This document shows, one piece after another, positions 34,479 to 43,760 of a DNA stretch of 64,000 bases. The stretch lies in NCBI RefSeq assembly GCF_011947265.1, contig NZ_JAATHD010000001.1:380041-444040 (forward strand). The letters run 5' to 3'. The notes under the pieces were generated by a model. That model was not told the origin of the DNA and did not search any database. It saw only the letters and a list, made by a program, of their open reading frames with translations. The DNA comes from Paenibacillus sp. HB172176. Lineage in GTDB: Bacteria; Bacillota; Bacilli; Paenibacillales; Paenibacillaceae. The first letter of the stretch is position 1; the number at the start of each line of letters is the position of its first letter. The translations under genes and the position numbers were made by a program.

Positions 34479-35291
34479 ATGATTATGAATGCTATTGAGC
34501 AGCAATTGGCTGCTTCGCCGCGCAATCATCGATATTATGCGACCATTATCGTCATCGTCGCAGCCTTGTTCGTATGGTCGCTCACTGCGGTTAACTTCGG
34601 CGACATCGAGCAGAGCGGACTTCTTATCGCGAAGCATATGATTTATGGCCTTACGCATCCGGATTTAGACCTGCTATTTAATACTACCAGGCAAAGCGTG
34701 CTGTATTTGCTCTTAGAAACCGCTGCTATTGCCTTCCAGGGAACGCTCGTCGGCGCTGTATTGGCCGTGCCGCTCGCTTTTCTGGCCGCATCCAACCTGG
34801 TTCCAAAGCCGATAGCCTGGCTGACGAGATTCGCGCTCATTATTATCCGAACCATTCCCGCGCTCGTTTATGGATTAATCTTCATTCGGGTTACGGGACC
34901 GGGTCCGTTCGCCGGCGTGTTGACGGTTGGCTTGACCTCCATCGGCATGCTCGCCAAGCTGTATGTGGATGCGATCGAAGAGCTTGACACGCGAGTGCTG
35001 GAATCGATGGAGTCGGTTGGCTGCACGACCTTCGAGAAAATCCGCTTCGGCATCGTCCCGCAGCTGATGTCGATCTTCACCTCGATTATGATCTATCGTT
35101 TCGATATGAACATGCGCGAAGCGTCCATCCTCGGGCTGGTTGGCGCAGGCGGCATCGGTGCCCCTCTAATTTTCGCGATGCGAGGGTACAAATGGGACGA
35201 GGCCGGCTCGATTCTGATCGGGCTGGTCGCGTTGATCCTCATTATCGAGCTTGTGTCGAACAAGCTGCGTTCGAAGCTGGTGAGAGGATAA
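34479..35291 (+). CDS. phnE: Phosphonate ABC transporter permease (second PhnE)
   Basis: The product has 270 residues with six predicted membrane helices. The EAA loop is ESMESVGCTTFEKIRFGIVPQ and the C-terminal segment GLVGAGGIGAPLIFAM matches PhnE. Two different PhnE genes in a row are common in Gram-positive phosphonate or phosphite operons. It starts 11 bp after the first permease with GGGAG upstream. No phosphonate-cleaving genes (C-P lyase or hydrolases) follow, so phosphite or phosphate esters are possible substrates. Confidence 0.92.
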   Translation: MIMNAIEQQLAASPRNHRYYATIIVIVAALFVWSLTAVNFGDIEQSGLLIAKHMIYGLTHPDLDLLFNTTRQSVLYLLLETAAIAFQGTLVGAVLAVPLAFLAASNLVPKPIAWLTRFALIIIRTIPALVYGLIFIRVTGPGPFAGVLTVGLTSIGMLAKLYVDAIEELDTRVLESMESVGCTTFEKIRFGIVPQLMSIFTSIMIYRFDMNMREASILGLVGAGGIGAPLIFAMRGYKWDEAGSILIGLVALILIIELVSNKLRSKLVRG

Positions 35292-35449
35292 GATGGATGA
35301 TGGTATAGGCAATAGTTCATTCATGTTGGAATCGTTCACAAGAGATATACGATGATTATTGCACGAACCGCACAATTGTTCACTTAATAATAATGAAGGC
35401 ATCCCCTATACTTTGTTGCATGATAGAAATCGTGAAAAGGGGATATGCA

Positions 35450-38400
35450 ATGATGGATAGAATGTGGACAAGCTGGAAGAAGACAATGAAGAAACGCACA
35501 CCTATGCTGCTGACGGCCATTCTGTTGATAAGCTCACTAGCACCTTCCTATTGGGTTCATGCCGCGGATGAGAATACGGAGCCGACAGGGTTGGTCGCCT
35601 ATTACCCATTAAACAGCACCTATCAATATCAAAATCAATTAAACGCCGCTCAAGCTTTGTCGGGCAGCTCTCCCTCATGGCATACGGATTTCGTGTCGCT
35701 GGTCAATCCGGGCAATGCCAACAACGGGCATATCGCGGGAAGCAATCCCGGCGATGCCGTGACGGGAGATCATCTTTCATTCTCGCTCGATATTAAGTTG
35801 AACGGCACGCAGACGCGCGCAACGAGCGAGGCGAATACCCTCTTGTCTTACGGAGCGGACAACGACAATAACCTGACGCTTCGGCCTTATTATGGAGGAG
35901 ATGAAGCGGCGGTTGTGCTTAGACAGGGAGGGACGGATTCCGTTGTGGCTGCTTTCCCGGCCCCGGCTCCCGATATGTGGCATAATTATACAATTGCGCT
36001 GGACGGCACAGCCGGTACGGGCAAGCTGACGGTTTGGGTGGATGGAGTGTTGGCCGCGGAAGCAGGGGCTAGCGGGATTGGCGCGGACGAAATCGGCAAT
36101 GGACAATTCCGTCTTAATCGGACCATCTCCACTTATTCGAATCTCGACTCGCAATATCGCGATGTTCGCATCTTTGATGAAACGCTCGATGCGACGGCGG
36201 CAGCTTATTATGCGAACGAAATTCGAGGATTTACCTGGAATGATTTGCTCGCGTTCGGTCCTCTGACCGATGGCGCCGAGATTCGCGGCGAGCTTTCGCT
36301 ATTCAGCGATCCGAATCTGGTCTGGACCTCAAGCGACACAGACTTGATTAATCCCGAGACAGGTTATGTGAATCGCCCGGCAAAAGGCTCAAGCGCGGAA
36401 ACGGTTGTTTTGACAATGAGCTGGTTCGGCTATAGTCAAGATTATACGGTGACGGTTCCGCCGCTTGGCGCAGGGGATAATCTCATTGCCGACTTTGATT
36501 TTGACGACGCTTCCACCGGACTTGTTGGAGCCGGAGCCAAGGCCATTGTTCAGGGAAGCGCCAGCTATTCGAATTCCTTCGAAGGAAACGGCAAGGCTGC
36601 CACTATAAGCAGCGGGTTTTGGTTGAATGTGACGAAGCAGGACGGAACGCCACTGCTCCAAGGACTTCAAGAGCTGACGGTTTCCTATGACAGCAAGCCG
36701 AGCGGAGGCAGCGGCTGGGCCTTCTTCGCCGCGCCGAGCAATTCCTCCCAGTCCTATCTGAACGAGCATTATCTTGGCATTATTGACAAGACGAGCGGCT
36801 TGACGGTGGAACGATACAACAACAGCGGCTCGCGTCCCGCAAGCGTACAAGGGAGCAGCAGCACGGAGTGGAAGCATGTGGACGTTGTGATTTCGACTGC
36901 GGACACCAAGCTTTATGTCGACGGCGAACTCCAATCGACCGAAGCGAGCAGCTATGCTTTGGCTGATATTGTTTCTTCCTCGGGAGGCATTGTTCAGATT
37001 GGGAAAGGCAATTGGGGCTCGGGCGAATATTATGCGGGTCTTATCGATAATCTCCAGATTTTCAATAAAGCGCTGAGCATGGAGGATATGATTGAATTTC
37101 GAATTACGAACATTCCGCCGATTATTACTCCCGCCTCGGGACAAATCTATGCTCCGGTCACGATCTCTCATCCGGCGGGAAATTCGTTTATCTACTATAC
37201 GACCGACGGAACGGACCCTGCACTGGAGAGTAATCCTTATACCGGGCCTATTGCAGTCGACAAAGGCGCGACGATTAAAGCTGCTGCCATTGCCTCCAAC
37301 GGGAATAGCAGCGCCATCACAACGGCCGACTTTTACGGAAGCGAGTGGGCGGCCACCGCAACCGCATTCCGGTTGGACGGTCACGATACGGTCAACAATG
37401 TGAAAATCTCATGGCCTGTTATTCAAGAGGCCGATTATTACGAGGTGTATCGCGGAGATACGCTGATCAATCGAACCTACGGCGATACTGTGGACGAATA
37501 TGGCCTTGCCGCAGATCAGGACTATATGTATACCGTTAAGGCAATGAGCGGAGAGATGTTGGTCGGTCTTGCGAATACGAATACGGTGCATGCCTTCTCC
37601 TATGATTCCGGGGCAATCTCGAAGATGAAAGACAACTATACCGGGGCGGACACCTTGAAGGAAGGGGATACCGACGGGGTGAAAATCGGAAGCGTCTGGT
37701 ATCGCTATTATTACAAGGGCGTGAGCGATGCGGTCACCGGCCTGGTGACCACGGGCATCTACGAGCAGACGGGAACCGACGGACATGCGTACGGCAATGA
37801 TCGCTTGCTCGGCTCGTTCGAGGATATGCGAGTGGAGGCTGCGGGCTACAGACTCAACCCGGTGAACGGCAAGATCGTGTTTACGGCGCATGAGGAAGCC
37901 AGTACAGCCTACACGCGGGCAGCGATATTCATCGGCTCGGTCACTCCCGGCGGAGACGACTTTGCGGCAACCTTCAGAGGGCGTCCGTTCGATATGGACT
38001 CGCGTGACATGTCGCTGTTCGTGGATGACGATGACACGGCCTATCTGCTTTTTGCCACCCGCACCAACAGCGACATTGGCATTGTCAGGCTTGATGCCGA
38101 TTGGGAGCAGCCGGTAGAACTTGTGAACACCGTATTCGTAGACAAGCATAAGGAGTCGCCTAGTATTGTCAAATATGACGGCAGCTATTATTTCTTCGGA
38201 TCTACGGCGAACGGCTGGTACCCGAGTCAGGCGGAATATGCTTCCGCCGAGACGATCGACGGAGAATGGACGCCGCTGAGACCGATAGGCAACGGCTCTT
38301 TCTTCGCGACGCAAGCGAACGGCGTTGCGCAGTGGACGGGAGAAAACGGCAAGGTTTCGTTCGCCGAGAACGGCTACCACTGGGGCGCGCAGTATGCCGA

Positions 38401-41400
38401 AGGCTTCAAGGATGAGATGGGTACGTACGCAAGATTGCTCCCGATGGTTTTCCATAACGGCGTAGCGACCGCAGACTGGTTCCATCAGCTCGATTTTGAT
38501 GGGGCGCATGGCATGATTCCAGTTCAGTCCGGACAGAATCTTTCGCTGGGGAGGCCTGTCGTCGACTCTCAGGGGCTGGATGCTGTCGCAGTGACCGATG
38601 GAGCGGATTTGTCTTCGTCTCCTAGGGTGCAGCATGGCACGCTCGGCTATAACCTTGTCATCGATCTGGAGCAATACGCGCTGATATCCGAAATTAACCT
38701 GACCACTCGGGAGGTTAACGGTTCCGATGCGGTCTATCGCTTTACGCTGGAAGGCAGCGCGGATAATGAGAATTGGACGGAGCTGGCAGACGGCTCGGAC
38801 AATAATGTCGTCGGCTTTATTACCAATCCCATAGTGGATGCCGGACATTATCGTTATGTTCGGCTGACGGTGAACCATATTATTAACGTGCATAACGGCC
38901 AAGGCGCGACATGGGCGGACGGTATTCTGGAGCTTGCGGTGTATGGTACGCCGTATATTGACAAATCGGAGCTTCAGGCGGTCTATGAGGCGAAGCAAGA
39001 CACGGAGAAGGGCGATTATGCGGACGCATCCTGGAAGACGATCCAGCAAGCCCTTCAGCATGCCGAGCAAATATTGGGGGATGACGGCGCGACGCAGTGG
39101 GAGGTCGATCGTGCGGCGCTCCAGATTGAGGAAGCATTCCAGTGGGCTTTGACCGTGCATCCGGACAATGTGAAGGACTACTCCACGGCGGGGGTCCCGG
39201 TTGGCGAGACCTGGTACGACACGGAGGGGAATGCGATTCAGGCCCATGGCGGCGGATTTCTGCAGCAGACGGCCGATGACGGCCAGCCGATCTATTACTG
39301 GGTAGGCGAGAACAAAATTCACAACAGCGCTTCTTTCCACGCCGTATCTCTTTATACGTCCAGAGATTTGGTGAACTGGACGAATGCGGGAGATATTGTG
39401 GATCCCTTCACCGATACTGTGGCGGGAGCGGAGTATGGTCTTCTTGATAACAAGTGGGAGCGTCCAAAGCTTCTATATAACGAAAAAACGCAGAAATACG
39501 TGCTCTACGGACATTGGGAAACGGCAAGCAGCTATGCGAGCAGCCAGATCGCGGTGGCGACCGCAGATCATCCTGAGGGTCCTTATACCTTCCTTGGCCA
39601 TTGGCGTCCGGGCGGGACGCTCAAGAATTGGCGTTCCGACAACGGAATTTACCTGGATTCCGAATATTACAAAACCAGCGGCGTCAAGGAAGCCGTTCCG
39701 ACAAGCGTGCTGAATGATGAGGAGCAGCTCGGCTACACGTCGCGCGACTTTACGGTCTTTGTCGATGACGACGGCATCGCCTATCTGGTTTCGGCAGAAG
39801 GACATTCGATGCGGGTTCACCGGTTGAATGACGAATATACGGATGTCGATTTTACCTCCTATTCCTTCAGCGACGCAGGAACGAAGGCCGCCGATTTCGA
39901 ATCGTACAACTTCTACGACAGCGTGGGACGCGAAGCGCCGGCGGTCGTGCGCGCGGATGACGGCTACTATATGGCTTCCTCCGGGCAATCCGGCTGGCTG
40001 CCCAACCAGGGGACGATTAGCTATAATGCCGATCTTCGCGATCCTGAGGGCTGGACGCCCGTGAAGTCGGATGGCCGCATTATGCAGCAATACGTCTTTG
40101 GCAACAACAGTACGTATTATAGTCAGCCGACCAATATTATGAAGCTGACGAATACGGACGGCTCGAACAGCTATGTGTATATGGGCGACAGATGGAATTC
40201 GGGTCAGCTATCCGATTCGCGTTATGTATGGCTTCCGATGACATTCAATGCGGCAGAGCATACCGCCTCGATCTCGTATACGACGGGCTGGAAGCTGATC
40301 GCGGAGAGCGGCAATGTTCAGCTTCCGCAATCGTATCTTGTGTCTCAGGGCAAGAGTGCGACTATTACCAATAATGACAGCACAGGCATTGAGAAAGCGA
40401 ATGATGGTATTACCTACAATCTCAACACATCCGGCGATTCAACTGATTTCTTTGGCGGCTTGGTTGCGCCGTATGACTATACGGTCGACCTCGGCGATGT
40501 TTACGATTTGTCCCGCATCGATGTAGCCTACAGGCTCTATAACGGTTCGGAGATGTATCACAGATATCAGATTTTCGGCTCGAACGATAATGCGAACTGG
40601 ACGGAGCTTGTCAATAACAGCACCAATACGTGGTCCGGCTTCAATTCCGATAAGCTGGTTGGCCGTTATCGGTACGTTAAGCTCAGCGTGAACGAAGTAA
40701 GGCGCGTTAACAATAATGCCCTCAGCAACGGCTGGGGAAGCGGGCTTGTGGAGGTCGAGGTCTACGCCAGCTCGGCGGAGCCGTATGCACTGACGCCGCC
40801 AAGCGCCGATCTGGAGACTGGCTCCTATCTCTATCCGCAAGAGGTGACGCTTGATCATTTCGTGAACGACGCCGCGATTTACTATACGCTCGACGGAAGT
40901 GAGCCGACCTCTTCCAGCCTATTGTATACGGGGCCAATCCCGTTGCCGCTGGGGAATGTGACGCTCAAGGCGGTTGCTGTTGTGGACGGGGAAACGAGCG
41001 CTGCGCTCGAGAGAAGCTATGTCGTTACGGTTGATCGGAGCATGCTGCTGACGGCAATAGCCTCCGCGGAGAGTCTTGACGAAGGGGATTATATCGCGGC
41101 AGGCTGGATACAGCTGCAGCAGACGCTCGCACAAGCCATGATTGTTCGCGACAATGCGGCGGCAACGGATCAAGAGGTGGCGGATGCCTTGCTCGCGTTG
41201 CAGACGGCAGTTGAGAATCTGGAGCTGAGACCGACCGCAGAATCGTTGCTTGTCTTAACGGGGCCGACAAGCGTGGTCTCGGATCAAGAGTTCGATGTGA
41301 TTGTCGGCCAGAATACGGTGACGCAGAGTGTATATGCCCGGTCATTCGCCGTTCATTATGACTCTCTGCAGCTTGATTATCTTGCAGCCGAACCATTGAA

Positions 41401-43111
41401 GTCAGGTTACTCCCTGCTGGGCGAGACAGTGGAGCCTGGACTAATTCGGTTTGCCGCCGTCGATACCGGAGCGAATTCGCAGCAGTCGTCTCAGGCAGCT
41501 CCCGTTGATCTGCTAAAGCTAAAGCTGAGGGCGAAGGAGCTGGGACAAACCGTAACCGGAAGCGTGTATGTAACCGATTTGGTCATGTCGGACGGAGCTG
41601 GCACGGAGATGACGGTTACTGGCTCGGTTTATTATCATTATGGAATGGAGACAGTTTCCAAAACGGCGTTAAGCGCCGACATTATATCAGCGCAGTCGTT
41701 GCATGATTCCGCTGAGGAGGGAACCTCGATCGGACAATATCCGGCCGGCTCGAAGGCGGAGCTGCTGACGGCAATCGGAGCGGCGATCGATGTTCTGAAT
41801 AATTCCTCGGCTTCGCAGCTTCAGGTGAACCAGGCCCGGAGCGCGCTGAGCGCAGCGGTTGAAGCCTTCAGGGTACAGGTCGTCGTGACGCATAATGACG
41901 AAGATGGAGGCGGAACAATAACAATCCCGATCGCAGAGAATGATACGACCGTCATTGGATCCACGCTTATGATTAAGGCAAAACCGGATGCTCATGGAAA
42001 GGTGTCTGTGAAGCTCGATAGGGATTCAATGAAGAAAGCCGTTGACGGCCTAGCAGGCTGGGCCTTGCAAATCGTCTTGCACCCTGCTGCAGGAACAACC
42101 GGGGTCAATCTGGATGTTCCGCTGGAGCATGTGAAGAGCGCTGCTGGTCAGATGATAAAGAACGTTGTGATCGACAGCGGGTTGGCCCGGATAACCTTGC
42201 ATGAGAAGTTCTTGTCAGACGAAGCGGTCAAAGCAGCCGAACATTTGCAGCTAACCGTATCTCAAGTGGATACCTCCGAATTGCCGTTAGCTCTCAGAGA
42301 GAAGATAGATTCGCAAGCTGTCATCTATGACTTTGATCTCAAGCTGGATGGACAAGACAAGGACACATTCAACAGAAAAGAGCTCACAGTTGAAATTCCT
42401 TACACACTGCGTCCGGGTGAAACAGGCAACAAGGTCATTCTGTATTACTTGACGGACAGCGGAGAGCTGGAAGTGATCAAGAACGCAAGGTTTAATCAAG
42501 AAACAGGCACAGTCATTTTTAGTCCGGAGCATTTCAGCAAATATTCACCTGCTTATGTTCATGCTGCCTTCTCGGATTTGAGCGATGCTGAGTGGGCGAG
42601 GGAAGCTATTGAAGGGCTGGCGGCAAGAAAAGTGGTGAACGGTGTCGGGAATGGGCAGTTCGATCCGAATGGAAGACTGACGCGGGCGCAATTCATTACG
42701 ATGCTGGTTCACATGTTCGGCTTATCGAATGATGCTGCTCATTCAACCTTCTCGGATACCCAGGAGAATGCATGGTACTACAACGCTATTGCGTCAGCGC
42801 AGGAGCTGGGCATTGTGAACGGCAAAACGGACGGTACATTCGGCATCAACGATACGATCAGCAGGCAGGATATGGCGGTTATGGTCTATCGCGTCGCGGA
42901 GATTGTCGGGCTGGATTGGAACGCCATGCCTGCTGAGCCTATGCCGTTTACAGATCAGGGCGATATTGCGGAATATGCGTTAGAGGCGGTACTTACCTTG
43001 CAGCAGCAAGGCATTATGAATGGAATGGGAGAACGGGTATTCGAGCCGGGAGGCTTGTCCGCCAGAGCGCAAGCCGCGGCGGTATTGTATCGAATTCTCG
43101 AATTGATGTAG
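35450..43111 (+). CDS. SLH-anchored cell-surface glycosidase with two GH43 modules, cohesin and carbohydrate-binding domains
   Basis: The product has 2553 residues from the ATG at 35450 (AAAAGGGG upstream). After a signal peptide come LamG-like domains (about 50-270 and 345-560), a chitobiase-type Ig domain (about 570-640), a diverged GH43 module (about 735-1025, RDMSLFVDDDDTAYLLFA), an F5/8C domain (about 1028-1165) and a FIVAR repeat. A second GH43 module (about 1245-1625; HGGGFLQQT, YYWVGENK, DFTVFVDDDGIAYLV, EAPAVVR) resembles exo-beta-1,3-galactanases. Then come a second F5/8C domain, a chitobiase-type domain, FIVAR, a cohesin-like domain (about 1932-2080), a beta region and three SLH repeats (about 2372-2553) for cell-wall anchoring. 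Arabinogalactan is the likely substrate, by inference. Confidence 0.88.
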   Translation: MMDRMWTSWKKTMKKRTPMLLTAILLISSLAPSYWVHAADENTEPTGLVAYYPLNSTYQYQNQLNAAQALSGSSPSWHTDFVSLVNPGNANNGHIAGSNPGDAVTGDHLSFSLDIKLNGTQTRATSEANTLLSYGADNDNNLTLRPYYGGDEAAVVLRQGGTDSVVAAFPAPAPDMWHNYTIALDGTAGTGKLTVWVDGVLAAEAGASGIGADEIGNGQFRLNRTISTYSNLDSQYRDVRIFDETLDATAAAYYANEIRGFTWNDLLAFGPLTDGAEIRGELSLFSDPNLVWTSSDTDLINPETGYVNRPAKGSSAETVVLTMSWFGYSQDYTVTVPPLGAGDNLIADFDFDDASTGLVGAGAKAIVQGSASYSNSFEGNGKAATISSGFWLNVTKQDGTPLLQGLQELTVSYDSKPSGGSGWAFFAAPSNSSQSYLNEHYLGIIDKTSGLTVERYNNSGSRPASVQGSSSTEWKHVDVVISTADTKLYVDGELQSTEASSYALADIVSSSGGIVQIGKGNWGSGEYYAGLIDNLQIFNKALSMEDMIEFRITNIPPIITPASGQIYAPVTISHPAGNSFIYYTTDGTDPALESNPYTGPIAVDKGATIKAAAIASNGNSSAITTADFYGSEWAATATAFRLDGHDTVNNVKISWPVIQEADYYEVYRGDTLINRTYGDTVDEYGLAADQDYMYTVKAMSGEMLVGLANTNTVHAFSYDSGAISKMKDNYTGADTLKEGDTDGVKIGSVWYRYYYKGVSDAVTGLVTTGIYEQTGTDGHAYGNDRLLGSFEDMRVEAAGYRLNPVNGKIVFTAHEEASTAYTRAAIFIGSVTPGGDDFAATFRGRPFDMDSRDMSLFVDDDDTAYLLFATRTNSDIGIVRLDADWEQPVELVNTVFVDKHKESPSIVKYDGSYYFFGSTANGWYPSQAEYASAETIDGEWTPLRPIGNGSFFATQANGVAQWTGENGKVSFAENGYHWGAQYAEGFKDEMGTYARLLPMVFHNGVATADWFHQLDFDGAHGMIPVQSGQNLSLGRPVVDSQGLDAVAVTDGADLSSSPRVQHGTLGYNLVIDLEQYALISEINLTTREVNGSDAVYRFTLEGSADNENWTELADGSDNNVVGFITNPIVDAGHYRYVRLTVNHIINVHNGQGATWADGILELAVYGTPYIDKSELQAVYEAKQDTEKGDYADASWKTIQQALQHAEQILGDDGATQWEVDRAALQIEEAFQWALTVHPDNVKDYSTAGVPVGETWYDTEGNAIQAHGGGFLQQTADDGQPIYYWVGENKIHNSASFHAVSLYTSRDLVNWTNAGDIVDPFTDTVAGAEYGLLDNKWERPKLLYNEKTQKYVLYGHWETASSYASSQIAVATADHPEGPYTFLGHWRPGGTLKNWRSDNGIYLDSEYYKTSGVKEAVPTSVLNDEEQLGYTSRDFTVFVDDDGIAYLVSAEGHSMRVHRLNDEYTDVDFTSYSFSDAGTKAADFESYNFYDSVGREAPAVVRADDGYYMASSGQSGWLPNQGTISYNADLRDPEGWTPVKSDGRIMQQYVFGNNSTYYSQPTNIMKLTNTDGSNSYVYMGDRWNSGQLSDSRYVWLPMTFNAAEHTASISYTTGWKLIAESGNVQLPQSYLVSQGKSATITNNDSTGIEKANDGITYNLNTSGDSTDFFGGLVAPYDYTVDLGDVYDLSRIDVAYRLYNGSEMYHRYQIFGSNDNANWTELVNNSTNTWSGFNSDKLVGRYRYVKLSVNEVRRVNNNALSNGWGSGLVEVEVYASSAEPYALTPPSADLETGSYLYPQEVTLDHFVNDAAIYYTLDGSEPTSSSLLYTGPIPLPLGNVTLKAVAVVDGETSAALERSYVVTVDRSMLLTAIASAESLDEGDYIAAGWIQLQQTLAQAMIVRDNAAATDQEVADALLALQTAVENLELRPTAESLLVLTGPTSVVSDQEFDVIVGQNTVTQSVYARSFAVHYDSLQLDYLAAEPLKSGYSLLGETVEPGLIRFAAVDTGANSQQSSQAAPVDLLKLKLRAKELGQTVTGSVYVTDLVMSDGAGTEMTVTGSVYYHYGMETVSKTALSADIISAQSLHDSAEEGTSIGQYPAGSKAELLTAIGAAIDVLNNSSASQLQVNQARSALSAAVEAFRVQVVVTHNDEDGGGTITIPIAENDTTVIGSTLMIKAKPDAHGKVSVKLDRDSMKKAVDGLAGWALQIVLHPAAGTTGVNLDVPLEHVKSAAGQMIKNVVIDSGLARITLHEKFLSDEAVKAAEHLQLTVSQVDTSELPLALREKIDSQAVIYDFDLKLDGQDKDTFNRKELTVEIPYTLRPGETGNKVILYYLTDSGELEVIKNARFNQETGTVIFSPEHFSKYSPAYVHAAFSDLSDAEWAREAIEGLAARKVVNGVGNGQFDPNGRLTRAQFITMLVHMFGLSNDAAHSTFSDTQENAWYYNAIASAQELGIVNGKTDGTFGINDTISRQDMAVMVYRVAEIVGLDWNAMPAEPMPFTDQGDIAEYALEAVLTLQQQGIMNGMGERVFEPGGLSARAQAAAVLYRILELM

Positions 43112-43143
43112 ACAGGATTCAAGAAATAGATGCGAGCATACGC

Positions 43144-43182
43144 AAGGATAGGGGCATCCGATGGGATGCCTTTATCCTTTTG
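43144..43182 (+). terminator. Intrinsic terminator after the SLH glycosidase
   Basis: A 16-bp stem with two G-U pairs (43144-43159 with 43164-43179), a GATG loop and a T-rich tail lie 33 bp after the stop codon. Confidence 0.85.
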
Positions 43183-43299
43183 TCATTTATAAATTCATGT
43201 TTTGTTTCGCCCCCTATACTGCCCCCTTCAATGGAGGCATACTTGATGATCAGTAATGCGGAAGTACATAGTTACGAGTATCGTATCACAGATGAGCGA

Positions 43300-43560
43300 C
43301 AGATACTCAGCTTGCAACTGTAACGGACATTTTCGAGACCCTCTAGCTAGTTTTAAAGGACATCCGCGACCGTTAAAATACCCGTTAGGCGTGATTACGG
43401 CTTCTTACGGTCAATGGTGACCGTTACACTACTTGCCTTGGTCAAATGGCCACGGACACGCGCTCACGGATCCACAATGACTCAGCAGCCTCCCAAAAGT
43501 CCATTAGAACAGGTTGCTGCATTCAAGGACGCCGTCAGGCTTTTTTCTTACCACACCCCG
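43300..43560. repeat. Non-coding gap with dispersed intergenic repeat elements
   Basis: The 600-bp gap before the biosynthetic cluster has no convincing gene. Its left part (about 43318-43425) carries several TAACGG/CCGTTA half-palindromes, for example ACCGTTAAAA and GACCGTTACAC. Its right part (43492-43550), ending TTCAAGGACGCCGTCAGG, is clearly related to the repeat at 25018-25070 near the nuclease gene (about four in five bases match). These look like dispersed intergenic repeats of the host genome. A possible promoter (TATAAA at 43692) sits just before the first cluster gene. Confidence 0.6.
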
Positions 43561-43760
43561 CCTTCAGAGGACGGCGCAGCCGTTTCACCGTGTTTAACTC
43601 CTTACAGCCCGAAAGATGGAATCGCTCTATTCTGGCCCGTTTTTTCGTCAGGTTCCGCGAATACTGAAAATTGGGCTACATTCTGAAGAATTATAAATTG
43701 ATTATAAAGGAGGATAACCCTAAAATCGTAAGAAAAAGGAGTTGTTGCCCTATTGATCTG

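Noticed and set aside
37409-39340. 643-residue open frame on the minus strand inside the SLH glycosidase gene
   Set aside because: It is antisense to a well-supported multidomain gene, has no ribosome site, and its Arg- and Ile-rich composition is that of a reverse-complement shadow.
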